The notes under the pieces: model-generated
Told to the model about the DNA's origin: nothing
Database searches by the model: none
The model's input: the letters and a program-made list of their open reading frames with translations, nothing else
Assembly (NCBI GenBank): GCA_035610835.1
Contig: CM069442.1
Span: 57,577,950-57,641,949, forward strand
DNA: 64,000 nucleotides
Source: Ophiura sarsii
Taxonomy: Eukaryota > Echinodermata > Ophiuroidea > Amphilepidida > Ophiuridae
Reading direction: 5' to 3'
Position numbers and translations under genes: made by a program
Shown: one piece after another, positions 11,190 to 23,400 of the stretch
Layout: the number at the start of each line of letters is the position of its first letter
Position numbering within the stretch: the stretch's first letter is position 1

Positions 11190-11830
11190 TAAAAAGCAAA
11201 TACAATACCCCCCCCCTTGAGAAAAAACAACAACAAAGAATAAAATAAGGATTTTTGATTTTCCCAGCACCCATTATCCAGAAAAAGACCCCCCCCCCCC
11301 CCCCGGATAAAGACAATACCCCCTACCCGAAAAAACAAACAGCCCACCCACACCTGAACAAAAAGACAATCCCCACAGCCCACCCCAAGAAAAACCAAAG
11401 AAAACCAAAGAAAAAGAAACAACAAAAAGAAACAAACAAGCCAAGAAGCACAAGATTGTCCCCAAATCTACTAGAATACCCACAAGACCCCACCCCCATA
11501 ACACTTAAAACAATAAAAGAAAAGAAAAACATTGATAAATAAACAAGTAAATAAATGTTTAACAAATAAGTCACCAAACAGTTAATACATAAATAAATTA
11601 ATGAATAAATAAATAAAGTTAATATAGACAAAACTAAAAAAAAACACAAACTGAACAAGAAAACAACAATAAAATACCTTACAAAAAGCCATTAAAACAA
11701 CATAATTACACCCAAAACAAAAATATATCAACACAAAAACACCCCAAAAAAACTAATCCACACTCATGACAATAAATATATCTAAATAATTCTTCAAAAA
11801 TCCCAAAAAGAAAGTAAAAGAAAGAAAAAG
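11190..11830. repeat. A/C-only low-complexity tract
   Basis: Several hundred bases of the + strand consist almost only of A and C (CCCCACAGCCCACCCC, AAACAAACAGCCCACCC, AAAACCAAAGAAAACC), with a C run at 11288-11304. Open frames across it on both strands are compositional artefacts. Confidence 0.8.
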
Positions 11831-12527
11831 AGAGAGAGAACAAATACAAGTTAGCCCATCACTATTTTAGGATATCCACAAACTTTTTTTCTCAAAGCTG
11901 ATTGGTTGTCCCTAACCCATGCATAACTGGTTGTCATGAAACCCAGCATATCATTGGCCACATACTCCCCTTGATATACATCAATATGCATACACAATTC
12001 AATAGGGATGAGAGTATACACTCCACCTATTTCTATCACAAAAATCATTATGGTACCGTTGTGCCCATCACTACTAAAACTTTTATACAATAGACAAAAC
12101 TTTTGCTTGATGCTGAGTGGATGTCTCGGACACACCCCTCACACACCCCTTGTATTTAATTGGCTACAAGTACCTATGACATCATTTTGGCTAGTGAGCT
12201 CCCCCAGATATAGTGCTGGGAGATATCAAGCCTCCCAACACCAAAATCACCAACTGCTCTTCATCTCTTCAACAAACATCATAATTTGCTTAATTCAAAC
12301 AAGAAATCAAACTTAAACCTTTCCCCAACAGATTTTTATTCCATTGGAACAATTGTTTTGAGTTTCAAACATGAAAAATAGTGAATTTATTACGCATTTT
12401 GTCTTGGTGGCCATGTTTGCCCACTTTATCAAGGGCCGAATTTGGCCACCTGCTAGGATTGTACTTAGCAGGATCCACAAATGAAGAGGTATTTTGCAAA
12501 AGGGCTATGGTGCATTTTTTCAAAAAA

Positions 12528-12905
12528 TGAGTTTGATATAGAAATGTATAGGGAAAAATCATATGTTTCAAGGGAACAAAGTCATTTTTTTCAAAAAGAC
12601 CTACATCTCATTGTAAACAGCCATTGAAATTGTTGTTTTGTTGCAAAAGGGCCTGTATCCAGAATTATATCGGGATACTCCATCTGTTTGTACATAAAGA
12701 AAAAATACCACACACAAAAAATCATTTATTTTAATCATTGAAAATAAATAAGTTTGATATTGAAATGTATAGGTCACAATCATATGTTTCAAGGAAATAA
12801 AGTCATTTTTTTCAAAAATACCTACATCTCATTGTAAACAGCCATTGAAGTTGTTGTTTTGTTGCAAAAGGCGAGTTTTGTTGCAAAAGGGCCTACATCC
12901 AAATT
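12528..12905. repeat. Two direct copies of a roughly 220-bp repeat
   Basis: AGTTTGATAT, GAAATGTATAGG, AATCATATGTTTCAAGG, CTACATCTCATTGTAAACAG and TTGTTTTGTTGCAAAAGG recur in the same order at about 12530 and 12750. The phrase GCAAAAGGG recurs again near 13090 and 12495. Confidence 0.75.
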
Positions 12906-13317
12906 TTCAAAAAATGTAAACATGATTTAATTTTTTTTTAAAACTAGCACATTTAAAATTTATATCAATTTCAATTAGTATGTAGTGTACCTCTTTCATA
13001 ATCCATTCAGTTTTTCAATTGCTCAACTTGAATATTTAGAAACAGTTTTTTGACTTTTTCTCAATAAGAGCCAAAGTGGATGTAGGCCCTTTTGCAAAAT
13101 ACCTCTTCATACTAATACTATATAGGACGTAAATACCAAGGGTGCTGGTATGGTAGACCTAACTTCAGGTCCCTCAATTTGCTAATTGAGGGACCTGACA
13201 AACATTATGACTTAAACAACCACCGTTGGCCTGTTTTGAACAGGCCAAAACAGGCCCAAAATAACCACATAGCAAACAAGAAAAATACTCAATAACCAGA
13301 ACCTATCAACTTACAGA

Positions 13318-14038
13318 CAGACGGCTCTATGCAGCCATATTAGGACGTCCAATGCATCTGTCAATCACAAGTTCATTCTATTGTCTGACGATACTAACTG
13401 TTTACCGTGCATCAGTGCGTTTTCAATCACTTGGTGATCTATTGTACATGAAGATGTAAACACGGGCTAGTCTGAAAATGATTTATCAAAGATTTAATTA
13501 ATTTATATTTTCTACTTTGAAAATTAATTATCTAGTGTGAAAATTCAATTTTATTGTATCAAATTAAGTTACCTATTTTAATTTCCTAGTCTGAAATATA
13601 TAAATTTCATTTGAGTTTGGAGTGATACCCACTCACAAAGTAGAATACCTTTGAATTGTATATGAAATTCAACCATAAATGTTTCGTCTGTTTAACTACA
13701 TCAATAGGCCTATTGATTTTTATATAAAAAGAAGGACACCAGACATTTCGATTCGTATTTCATCCCCGGGATTTCATCAACTTATTTCTCTAAATAGATT
13801 TGTTTATTTGTGGGTATAAACCTACATGAAACCAAAAAAACTTTCCTGGTAAAACCTGTGGCAATACTATTGATTATTGATGACAACCGACCAAGTCGTG
13901 TAGTCGATATTTGATCGATCAACTAATTGATTGAAAACGCACTGATGCACGGTAAAACAGTTTGTATCGCCAGACAAAAGAAAGAACTTGTGATTGACAG
14001 ATGCATTGGACGTCCTTATGGCTGCATAGAGCCGTCTG
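13318..14038. mobile_element. 0.72-kb non-autonomous element with roughly 115-bp inverted ends
   Basis: Left arm CAGACGGCTCTATGCAGCCA runs through GGACGTCCAATGCATCTGTC to GTGCATCAGTGCGTTTTCAA. The right arm from about 13925 to 14038 is its reverse complement with few changes. The interior is AT-rich with no coding capacity. No convincing target duplication was seen. It ends about 290 bases before the TM7SF3 start codon, so it may sit in the promoter region. Confidence 0.85.
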
Positions 14039-14328
14039 TGACTTCATGGGCTTTACAAATATATGTTCTCCTTAAATAGTCCAAGCATACACTTGATCCT
14101 TGCATTTGAAGGAAAATATGGGCCTCTGATCATAAAATGCCTACAATATTTTGACCAAATGTACATGTTCAATTTGAGCTATAGTAAAAGATGCACATGT
14201 GTTACCATCTAGGTGCTTTTTAGACCATAGACAAAGACAAACAAATGGCCCAATGCTGGGTAATCCCATTAGAAAATTCTACTTGAGCAACAAAATATTT
14301 TTGTTTCGAGAACAGCACACAGTTTAGA
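14039..14328 (+). promoter_or_regulatory. Presumed 5' UTR and promoter region of the TM7SF3 gene
   Basis: AT-rich sequence directly before the proposed start codon. No TATA box or initiator could be assigned with confidence. The inverted-repeat element ending at 14038 limits how much unique sequence is available upstream. Confidence 0.3.
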
Positions 14329-14401
14329 ATGAGCCCAATTCACTGTTTGCTGACTAGTTTGGCAACAATGTTGGTCATCATTTTCATTGTGTCAACCACA
14401 G
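14329..14401 (+). CDS. TM7SF3: TM7SF3 exon 1 (signal peptide)
   Basis: ATG in AGAATGA context, then 24 residues with a hydrophobic core (LATMLVIIFIVS). Donor ACAG|GTACTT leaves phase 1. The single leftover G plus AT from the acceptor at 19732 makes GAT (Asp) and keeps the frame open. The choice rests on phase, hydrophobicity and the total length matching the family. Another first exon inside the 5.3-kb intron is possible. Confidence 0.6.
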
Positions 14402-17400
14402 GTACTTTACATAATCTATCTAGATCATAAAAGATTTAGTCATGCAGCCTGAACTGACATTCCTGACAACAAAAGGGAATTGCACCTGGACTATAATACA
14501 TTCAATACGAGTTGGTACATGCCAATCACAGCTCACAGCAATAAGAGTATCAGCTGTCAAATAAATATAGTAAATATCTGAAAATCGTAAACACAGTTTA
14601 TTACTTAACCAATCACATGCATTACCTGTGGTCATTTGATAAAAAAATGGGTGGGGCATATGACCATTCTTCATGGGTCAAGGGTTATGAACTCTGGATA
14701 TTTTCATTCATAAATACACACGCCATGAGATAGATGTAGTCAGAATTCTGTTACCTCTAAAATATATAAATATTTTTTTCACCATCAAGAATTACTCCAT
14801 TTTTTTATGAGATTTTAGATGCTAAATGATAAATACCAGTGATAACTGATTAAAATATGCTGAGGTGGATGCCAGTAGATTAAAGTGGATTTTACAAGTG
14901 CCATACATTGACAGTGCAGGAAATTGTGACTTGGGTAAGTACACTGGCAACTGGGACTTTGGTGTGTAGGGTGCTGGTGTTGATCTCGTGCAGTGCAGTG
15001 CAGAAATACTGGTGCTAACATTAAAACTGGAACAAAATATTGACGAATAGAGAGTGCGGACGATGAGAGCAGACTGTTGAACTCAAAGGGAGTGCTGGAC
15101 TTGACGAAGTGCAATAAAATATAGTACAGGAAACCCATACATTGGTTTTTTTTCCCCCATGCCCCTACCAACGTATGGGGAAATTGTATTGCGAGAAACT
15201 GTCAATTTGATTTGCTGTACAAAGTAAATGGAGTGCATCTTGAATGATTTGTGGGGTGAATTACAGCAAAACTGCATTTCCGTTGCTTTTCATACTAGCT
15301 ACACACCTTCATAAAGTCCTCGTCTTTCTTTTCAGCCACTTTTTAAAACATGAAAATGCTAAATGATTCCATATTTAATCATAAATTCTCCGCCGTGTAA
15401 ACGCAATGGCAGAATTTTTTCGGATTTCACGAGTATCGGTAGGCAACGCGGTCCAGAATTTAGTCTCATTCCCATCGCCAACGCTATATATGCACATCAC
15501 TATTTTACAAACTTACGAATGTATTGAAACGAGTCTATTATTAAATAATAAAACATGGCGCCGATTTCGATAAACATCGCGAGTGCCGTTAAAGTGAATT
15601 GGCTTAGAATTTCACCTCAAATTTCAAGGGAATATTGCATTTGTACAAAATATTAAACGAATGGCAAGATAGATGAGAAAGAGTAGATAAGAACAAGCAC
15701 AAAGAAGTGTGTTTTTGAGCTCTGGTAAGCGATACAGAAATTAACACGAAAATCATATTTAGAAGGAGTCATACTTAGGATGGGGACAGATAGTGAAACA
15801 TGCAAAATACCCTATGATGAATAATACCAACTGATGACAAATATCACTAAGTATGATTTGTAGTAAAATATCAGCTGTAAATTACAGGCTGGACGAGACT
15901 CCTCCCCTGACATGCCTGAAGGCTCCCAGGGTAGGTGCAGTCAGTACTGCGCCAGGGAGAGAGTTCCAGATGATGACTGTCCTTGGGAAGAATGAATTCC
16001 CGTATAGTTGGGTGCGGCTGGTGAGGCCATGGAAAAATAATGTTTGTTTCCAGTAACATTCTGAAAAAAAAATGGGTAGGTAGGTAGGAAATAAATTTTA
16101 TTTTGAAAAAATATTTTGATCCATGAGAATGAGAATGTTGATTTTTTTTTTTTTTTTTCATAATTTTTTTTTTTTTTTTGAATTTGGGATAAAATTGTTT
16201 GGGTCAGCGGGGTTTTCAGCGGGTCGGTCGGGTGGGTTACCGGAAACAAACATTTATTTTATCATGGCCCGATTCTCTGGAATTTGCTAGGATGGTAGTT
16301 CCTGGTGTTACTCACAATCATAGGTGATAGGTAGCTGATTGGATTGATGGCAACCAGTTTATGTTGGATCTTGTACAATAGGGCCAGGCTAGCAGCATTT
16401 CTTCTCCATTCAAGGGAATTCCACTCCAGCTCTTGCAACATGGAGGTGACACTGTCTCTTGGCCGGTATCTTTGAGTGACAAATCTGGCGGCTTGACGCT
16501 GGGTCCTTTCCACTTTGTTGATGGATTTTTTTGTATGAGGGCTCCAGACTGTGTTGCAGTATTCCAAGTGGGGTCTGACAAGGCCGATGTATGCCTGTTG
16601 GCGAATCCTTTGTGGGCAGTCCCTTAGGTTGCGGTGAAGCAGACCTAACATCCTGTTGGCTCTGTTGGTTACTTTGTTTAACCAACTAAAGGTAGTAAGT
16701 AGGCCTAATATAAAGGAAGGGTCTATTCGCAGTACGATACTGCGGATAAGAAGGGGTTGCAAGCGATGCGAGCGTTGCAAGCGATGCAACCGCAGAGTTC
16801 TACCGTGTAACGCACAAATAACCCATGGCCCGTAAGCAAAACACAGTATTCGAAAACACAAACTAGATTTCTAACAAAACACAAGGAAATACGGGCATTA
16901 TTTCGCTCACGAGTCACGATGGATATATATAATATATCTTCTTGCGATGCGCCGTTTTGTTTTATGATTCCTTGTGTCCGTGGTGCACCACTAGTTTTAT
17001 TCCAAGTCATTTTTGTTGGCGCCTTTTCGTAACACTCGGCGTCATGGGAACAAGACTAGCATCAAAAGTGACGTCATGATTATTTATATAATATGATCCG
17101 ACTTGCGCAGAAACCGCCATTTTTTTAATATTAAACCGACAGAAAGAGTTCTGCCCAGTGTACGTGTAAAGCAATAGCGTTGTTAACTCTGACAAAAACG
17201 AAATATGAACTGCCGATACTGGAGGATTTATCATACCTTTTTTTAGTTATTTAAAGAAACTCAATCTCATTGACAGGGTGCGTGCAGATCCTTGAAAAGC
17301 CAAAAAAGTCCTTGAAAGTCCTTGAAAATGAAATTCCTTTTTCAAGGCCTTGAAAGTCCTTGGATTTTATGAAATGTCCTGAAAGTCTGGTGAAAGTCCT

Positions 17401-20400
17401 TGAAAAAAACAAATGTGCGGAAGCCATAATAAAGCCATATATATTCTGATTTTACCATTCATTTTTCCAACATATTGCCGCAGTCGCAGTGCCAAAACTT
17501 ATATTTAATATTAAACCCTTCGCATGCTTTAGTGTATTGAATATTAATTTATTAAATCCAACTGAGCACCTCAAATAAATTCTTCCAAGTTTTTACGTTT
17601 TTACTCATTTTTATTTTCCATACTATTACTCTTTCATCTTTATTTATTCATTGAAAGTTATCAGTTATTTATTATGGATTAAATACTCTTTTTAAAATAA
17701 ATTGTTGTTAAATAGTGTTAAACCAAGCCCAGCCAATAAGTTGTGAAGTAAGCATATAGCATGTAATGTATTAATGGAGCACGTGCTGCTATGAAAAGGT
17801 CCCTTTCCCTAGGTCATGCAAGCACAGGTCAACCAAAACGTTTCTTTCATATGCAAATGAGTATCTGAGAATATATCATGCATATCACTAAAGGCATGAT
17901 TGATAGGGGAGATGGGGGAGAAGGGGATGGGGGAGGGTGGAGGGAGGGGATGGAGGGGATAAGGGGAGGGGATAAGGGGAGGGAGGGGATAAGGGGAGGG
18001 ACGGAATGGTGATAGGGGGAGGGAGGGGATAGGTGGGAGGGACCAGGGGAGTGGTTACATTTAGTACATTTAAAGAGGTATACTTACACTACAGTGAGAT
18101 AAAAAAAACCAACTAATTGGACTTAACTTGGTTTTCTTGAAGATAGGTAGTGAGGAAAATGATGTAAAAAAATACTAATTGGACTTAACTTGGTTTTCTT
18201 GAAGATAGGGTAGTGAGGAAATAGCGATAGGGAGGGAATAGGGGTAGCCTAGGAGAGGGAGGAGTGGGGCATTGGTTATGCAAATGGAGGGGAAGAGATG
18301 GGAGGAGGCGGGGGGGGGGGGGGGGTTCTTCCAAAAACTGAAACTGTTTCTAATCAACTTAACTATCAGGTCATATCACCTTAAGGTTACAAACGTTAGG
18401 GTATGGGATATTTCTGGTGGGGTGGGGGGGGGGGGGGGGGGGGGGGGGGTGGGGGGGTGTGGGTGTGGGGTTCAAAAAAATAAAAATGTCTTATCAACTA
18501 CCCTTTCAAGGCATATCCATGTTGTGGTTCAAAACTTTAGGGTAAGGGATATATTTGGATTTAAAGTTTCTTTTTTCAAATGAAAGCCTATGTTAAAGGA
18601 AATGTTCAAATGCCTATAACTCATTAAATATCCACATTATTTAAAAATGTCTAATCAACTACCCTTTCAGGGCATATCAATTTCGTGGTTCAAAACTTTA
18701 GGGTAAGGGATATATTTGGATTTAAAGTTTCTTTTTCAAATGAAAGCCTATGTTAAAGGAAATGTTTAAATGCCTGTAACTCATTAAATATCTACATTAT
18801 TTAAAAATGTCTAATCAACTACCCTTTCAGGGCATATCAATTTTGTGGTTCAAAACTTTAGGGTAAGGAATATATTTGGATTTAAAGTTTCTTTTTTCAA
18901 TTGAAAGCCTATGTTAAAGGAAATGTTTAAATGCCTATAACTCATTACATATCCACATTGTTTTTGTATTTTGTAAACACTATACATAATGTTGATGTAA
19001 AAAGTGCATTTTAGTAGTTAGTAATTGTTCACTTTTTACAAAATTCATGGATCTCGATCGTTAAATACAGAGAGTGCATCCGTGAGTAGTGCTGTTTTGG
19101 TAGTACCGGTAGTAACTTAGGGTACTTGAAATATGAACTATTGGTCCTTGAAAAATCCTTGAATTTGAAAGAGAGTTGCCTGCACGCACCCTGCATTGAA
19201 CACTGACAAATAACAATACATGCAAAAGACAAATATCTCGATGTTAAAAAAAAGGTGTTGTTCCAAAACATGTTTTTCTTCCATTTTTATGATTTTTTTT
19301 TCACCAACGAAAAAAGGTGATTTTTTAAAAAATTGGGAAAAAAAGTTTAAAACGTCACGGTCGGGACAGTAGGAGACAGTCGGTCGGACGAGGACAAGCA
19401 AACACTTTTTGGTTTGGCCTAAGCTTAAAATCGGGCCATTTCGGAAACTCCTGATCTGATCTGTTAGACACTGCTTGAAACATTAGTCAAATTGACATAA
19501 TTTTACCAAGTTTGTCTTGACATGAACCACGGTCTTTCAGTAATAGTTGTCAGAAAAAAAAAGGATAAAAAAAGGAAAATCAACCGACCAACATGACTCT
19601 TGATTTTATGGCACTTGAGGGCAAAACAACCATTTATGTTGCCCTAAAGTAGAATAAAAAAAGTGCAGGAAAAAAATGCTGTGATTTAAGAAAGTAAGCA
19701 GGTTTGTGTCTCTCTGTCTTTTTTTAAATAGATGGATTAGATGCGATAGACCTGGAATTCAACAAACCGCTGACATGCCTCATTCCAGGATATTCCAGCA
19801 ACATACCAGCAATGGCATTCAACATCCCTGAGTCGACAACATTTGTAACGTTCCAGATGCACACTCACAACCAGCCTCTGACAGGTTCGCTTACTCTGGC
19901 CCCATCACTGGATACAACAATGACTAGTAGTAGTGTAGGTCTTGATTGGATACCAGGTCTGGATGAGAGTACAATGAAGGTTTATGTGTCCTCTAAGCTG
20001 GATGATGATGTAACAGCACTGCTAATGGCCATTCCATATAATCGTAGCACAGATTATGCTTTAGGTAAGGCCTAAAAAAAAAAAGGGTTTGATTGGCGTA
20101 ACCCGACCGACCTTAAATACATCGCCGACCCTGAATATTTTTTATTATTTTGAGGGGCCGGGGAAAAGAAAGAAGAAAAAAAAAATATTATATTTATAAA
20201 AATTGAACAAAGTATTAAAGTTTTTGACTGTCTGCTTTCATTTTCGGCTATTTTAAATCCCCATCGAAATGATATATTGTTGAACACAACAGTACGGTGC
20301 AATGTCTACACATAGCTCTATTGTATTTAATTGCCGGGCAAAAATGTATCGTTGTGTTCAACGATGTGTTCAAAAGTAGGTGATTTAAAAAATAAAATAA

Positions 20401-23400
20401 AAAATAAAAATAAAAATAAATCCCGACCGACCTACCCTATTTGTTTTGGTCATGTTACGCCAATCAAACTTTTTTTTTTTTTAGGCCTAAGCTGATAGTC
20501 GGGTGTGAAGCCAGGTATTTTGATATGTGTCTAATTGTCTATTAAGGGAAGTGTCAACCCTATTATTTTGATGATCAACTTTTGCTTCTAAGTTTGAGAA
20601 TATTTAATAAAAGTACATAAAAGTATACATTTATAGAAAGGAAATTTGATAAGGAATCCGATGGTGATATCAATGTGATACCAAATAAACTAAATTGTGA
20701 GAAATGAACCAAAAAGCGCTTTTTTTTTACCCCACATTTTTCAGACAGCATAACTATAAAATAAAAAATGGTAATTTGTTCTAATATACATTTTTGTAAA
20801 CAAAACAATTTTGTCTAGGAGGCAATTTTTTCTTTTTCCAAAATAAGGCTTAGTTTTGGAAATATTGCTAAAAACATTGGAAAAGGGTAAAAGTCGTGTT
20901 TTTTTGCATACATTTCGCTAGAAATGGATGCATATCTCGAGTTTAAAATCCATAATCGAAAAAATAAAAAATTGCCTCCTAGCGCTGAAAGTCTTCTACA
21001 CAATGGACGAATGGTAGTAAAAGCTTACCTGATAGTTTGATATATTTGTAGTTTGTGTCTGAAAATTCGTAAAATTCCTTCAAATTTGAACTTCTAGAAA
21101 ACATCGCTTTAGTAAAAATATTGACCTTTTTCACCATTGAAAGCTAAATATTCTCGGAATACACGGGCGTGTGACCTAAAAGGCGAGTATACTATTTATT
21201 ATGATCAATCAAAATAAACTATCAGATTCAATTTATATTGTCACAATGTGAAGAAATTGGAAGAAAACTGAAATTTAAATGATCGTAAGATTGGCCTTTG
21301 TTTAAATTTTTAGGCATTGTTTTGCGCTCTTTTGTTTTCGCGTCTTCATCGGGGATACTAAGTGGCGCGTCTAGTATTACGCACAGGAAGATTCAGCGCA
21401 CGACGCAATGATCGAACAGCTGTCGCAGCATTTGAAAAGCGCGGAACTCCGCTTAATTTCCCGCCAAATAAACATGCGCCTTTTCCTGACTCAAACTTAC
21501 CAAAACAACAATTTTAAATCACCCAAAAGAACGGGAAATAATCGCTTCCGATTAGTAACTTATGATGGTTAACTCTAATTCCCTGGGCATGTTTTGGGGA
21601 AGAAAAACAGGTTAATATTTTTGTGTGGGGGAAATTAGTCTCTGTGTGCGCCGGGGATCGAACCAAGGCCGTGTGAGTTCTAGTCACACACCTTACCGAC
21701 CGCACTAACTGGTCAGCTTAAAAAAAGAGGTTTTTTTGCCCGCAGGATTGTGGCACGAGATAGGCCAGGCAAGTGCGCGTTACCAGCACCTATATAGCAA
21801 CGTAAGGATTTGGGGTGTGTAGGATGGTTACGGTGATTAAGCACCAACTTCAAATGGTTTGACCTCAAAGTCAATGGCAGAATTTTTCAAGCATAACGTA
21901 ATACCACACGACCTGTTAAATTAAGTACACACCCCGTACCAATACAAAACAAATTAAGTTACTGATTTGAGTGATACAACATTTTAAGGCCAGTTAAATC
22001 ACATCTAGTTTTGTTTCTTTGTGTACCAAATTCCTGTGATACATGTGCAGGTAGAAACTGCATGATATCCACAATATTAAGGTAAATAATCACTTCATGA
22101 ATATACACAAAGGATGGCAAGTGAACAGCAAATCAGAAAACATGATGAAAGAGGCTACATGGAAATGTATACCATGTTAGGATCATGTCTCCTCTCTGAT
22201 AATTTGTCAAACAGCATCTCTAATTGTTTATCATATATTCCAGCCCCAGTTCCAGGTGCATGCAACCTCGAGTTCCATCTGGAAGACGACCCTACGTTGC
22301 ACATCAGCTACGACACTGGCTATCAGATCACCACTGTAGATTTTGCTTCTGCAAACGTAGGTTACCCACGGGGAGAGTACGAGCCCATTTGTGACAATGG
22401 AGATCCAATGAAAAACCGGCTTGTGTATGAATTCTATGTACGATTTCTGACGTTAACCAATCCCACGAGAAGCGAGTTGTTTGCCGATATTGAGAGGATG
22501 ATGACAGTGGAAGGGGTTGAAAAATATGGCAAAAAGGTATGTTGACTTTAATTAGGACTATATCATATGATGGTTGGACTTGGAGTACTAAACAGAGCTT
22601 AACAAACAACATATCATTTCTTTACAAGGACCCAAGTTAAAATTCTCTGCATCAAACTGAGCGCCAATTTTAAGAGCACCTGCCCTTATGGTGCGTAGAC
22701 ATACTGTCGGGCAACCAGATTTAGTACCTGGTCTCTCTCTTGTACTAGGGATGCAGACCATGACTAAGTACTGCACTATTCTATAGGGCATGTCACAACT
22801 TACGTGACGTTTACTTTTAAGTAGAAATGTGTGTAGAAGATCCCAAGAAATAGTGAGGAGGGGGGGGGGGGGGGGGGGGGGAATAGATTACAAGATAAAT
22901 AATTGAATCTAGACAAAATGTACAGTAGTCTTATCTGAGATTGTCATGGCACTTTTGACAGTATGTCTCACACTTAATGAACACCTTCATCCATTTGTTC
23001 ACTCCATCAGATCAAAACTTTCAAACATGCAGACAAACCCTACATCCGCTTCATGACTTACGAAGGTCATGGTTCCATCTACAACATTATTGTAAAAGAT
23101 CCAGTAAACTACAATAGGAAAGCTGTGTACATACCGGTAGTAAGCTATGCCTGTAATATGACTACGAACCCTTCAAACGACTCGGATGTTGCCTGTAAAA
23201 TGTCCATTCCAGGTAAGTTGGATTAGACACAAACAAAAATGTGATGCATCATTTCAGAAGTTATGTTTTGTTTACTTATAAAGAATTCTAAAGAGTCTAT
23301 GAAACAAGTTTACAACTAGTTTAAGTTAATTAATGTAAGACTTTCAAAAATATGAGAAAGGGTATGTACTTTGTATTTCTTTTTCTTTTGATATTTTACA

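Larger units (their letters stand above)
17274..19193. mobile_element. 1.92-kb element with CAGGGTGCGTGCAG ends and CATTGA target duplication
   Basis: CAGGGTGCGTGCAG starts at 17274 and its exact inverse ends at 19193. CATTGA lies immediately outside both ends (17268-17273, 19194-19199). Subterminal CCTTGAAAGTCCTTGAAAA repeats sit inside both ends. There is no transposase; the interior holds a G-rich minisatellite and a 160-bp tandem repeat. The CAGGG start recalls hAT, but hAT normally makes 8-bp duplications, so the superfamily is open. It lies in TM7SF3 intron 1. Confidence 0.85.

Noticed and set aside
11186..11658. Frames of about 80-110 codons in both directions
   Set aside because: Artefacts of the A/C-only tract.
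18272..18583. Glycine-rich protein of 103 residues
   Set aside because: Read-through of poly-G runs.
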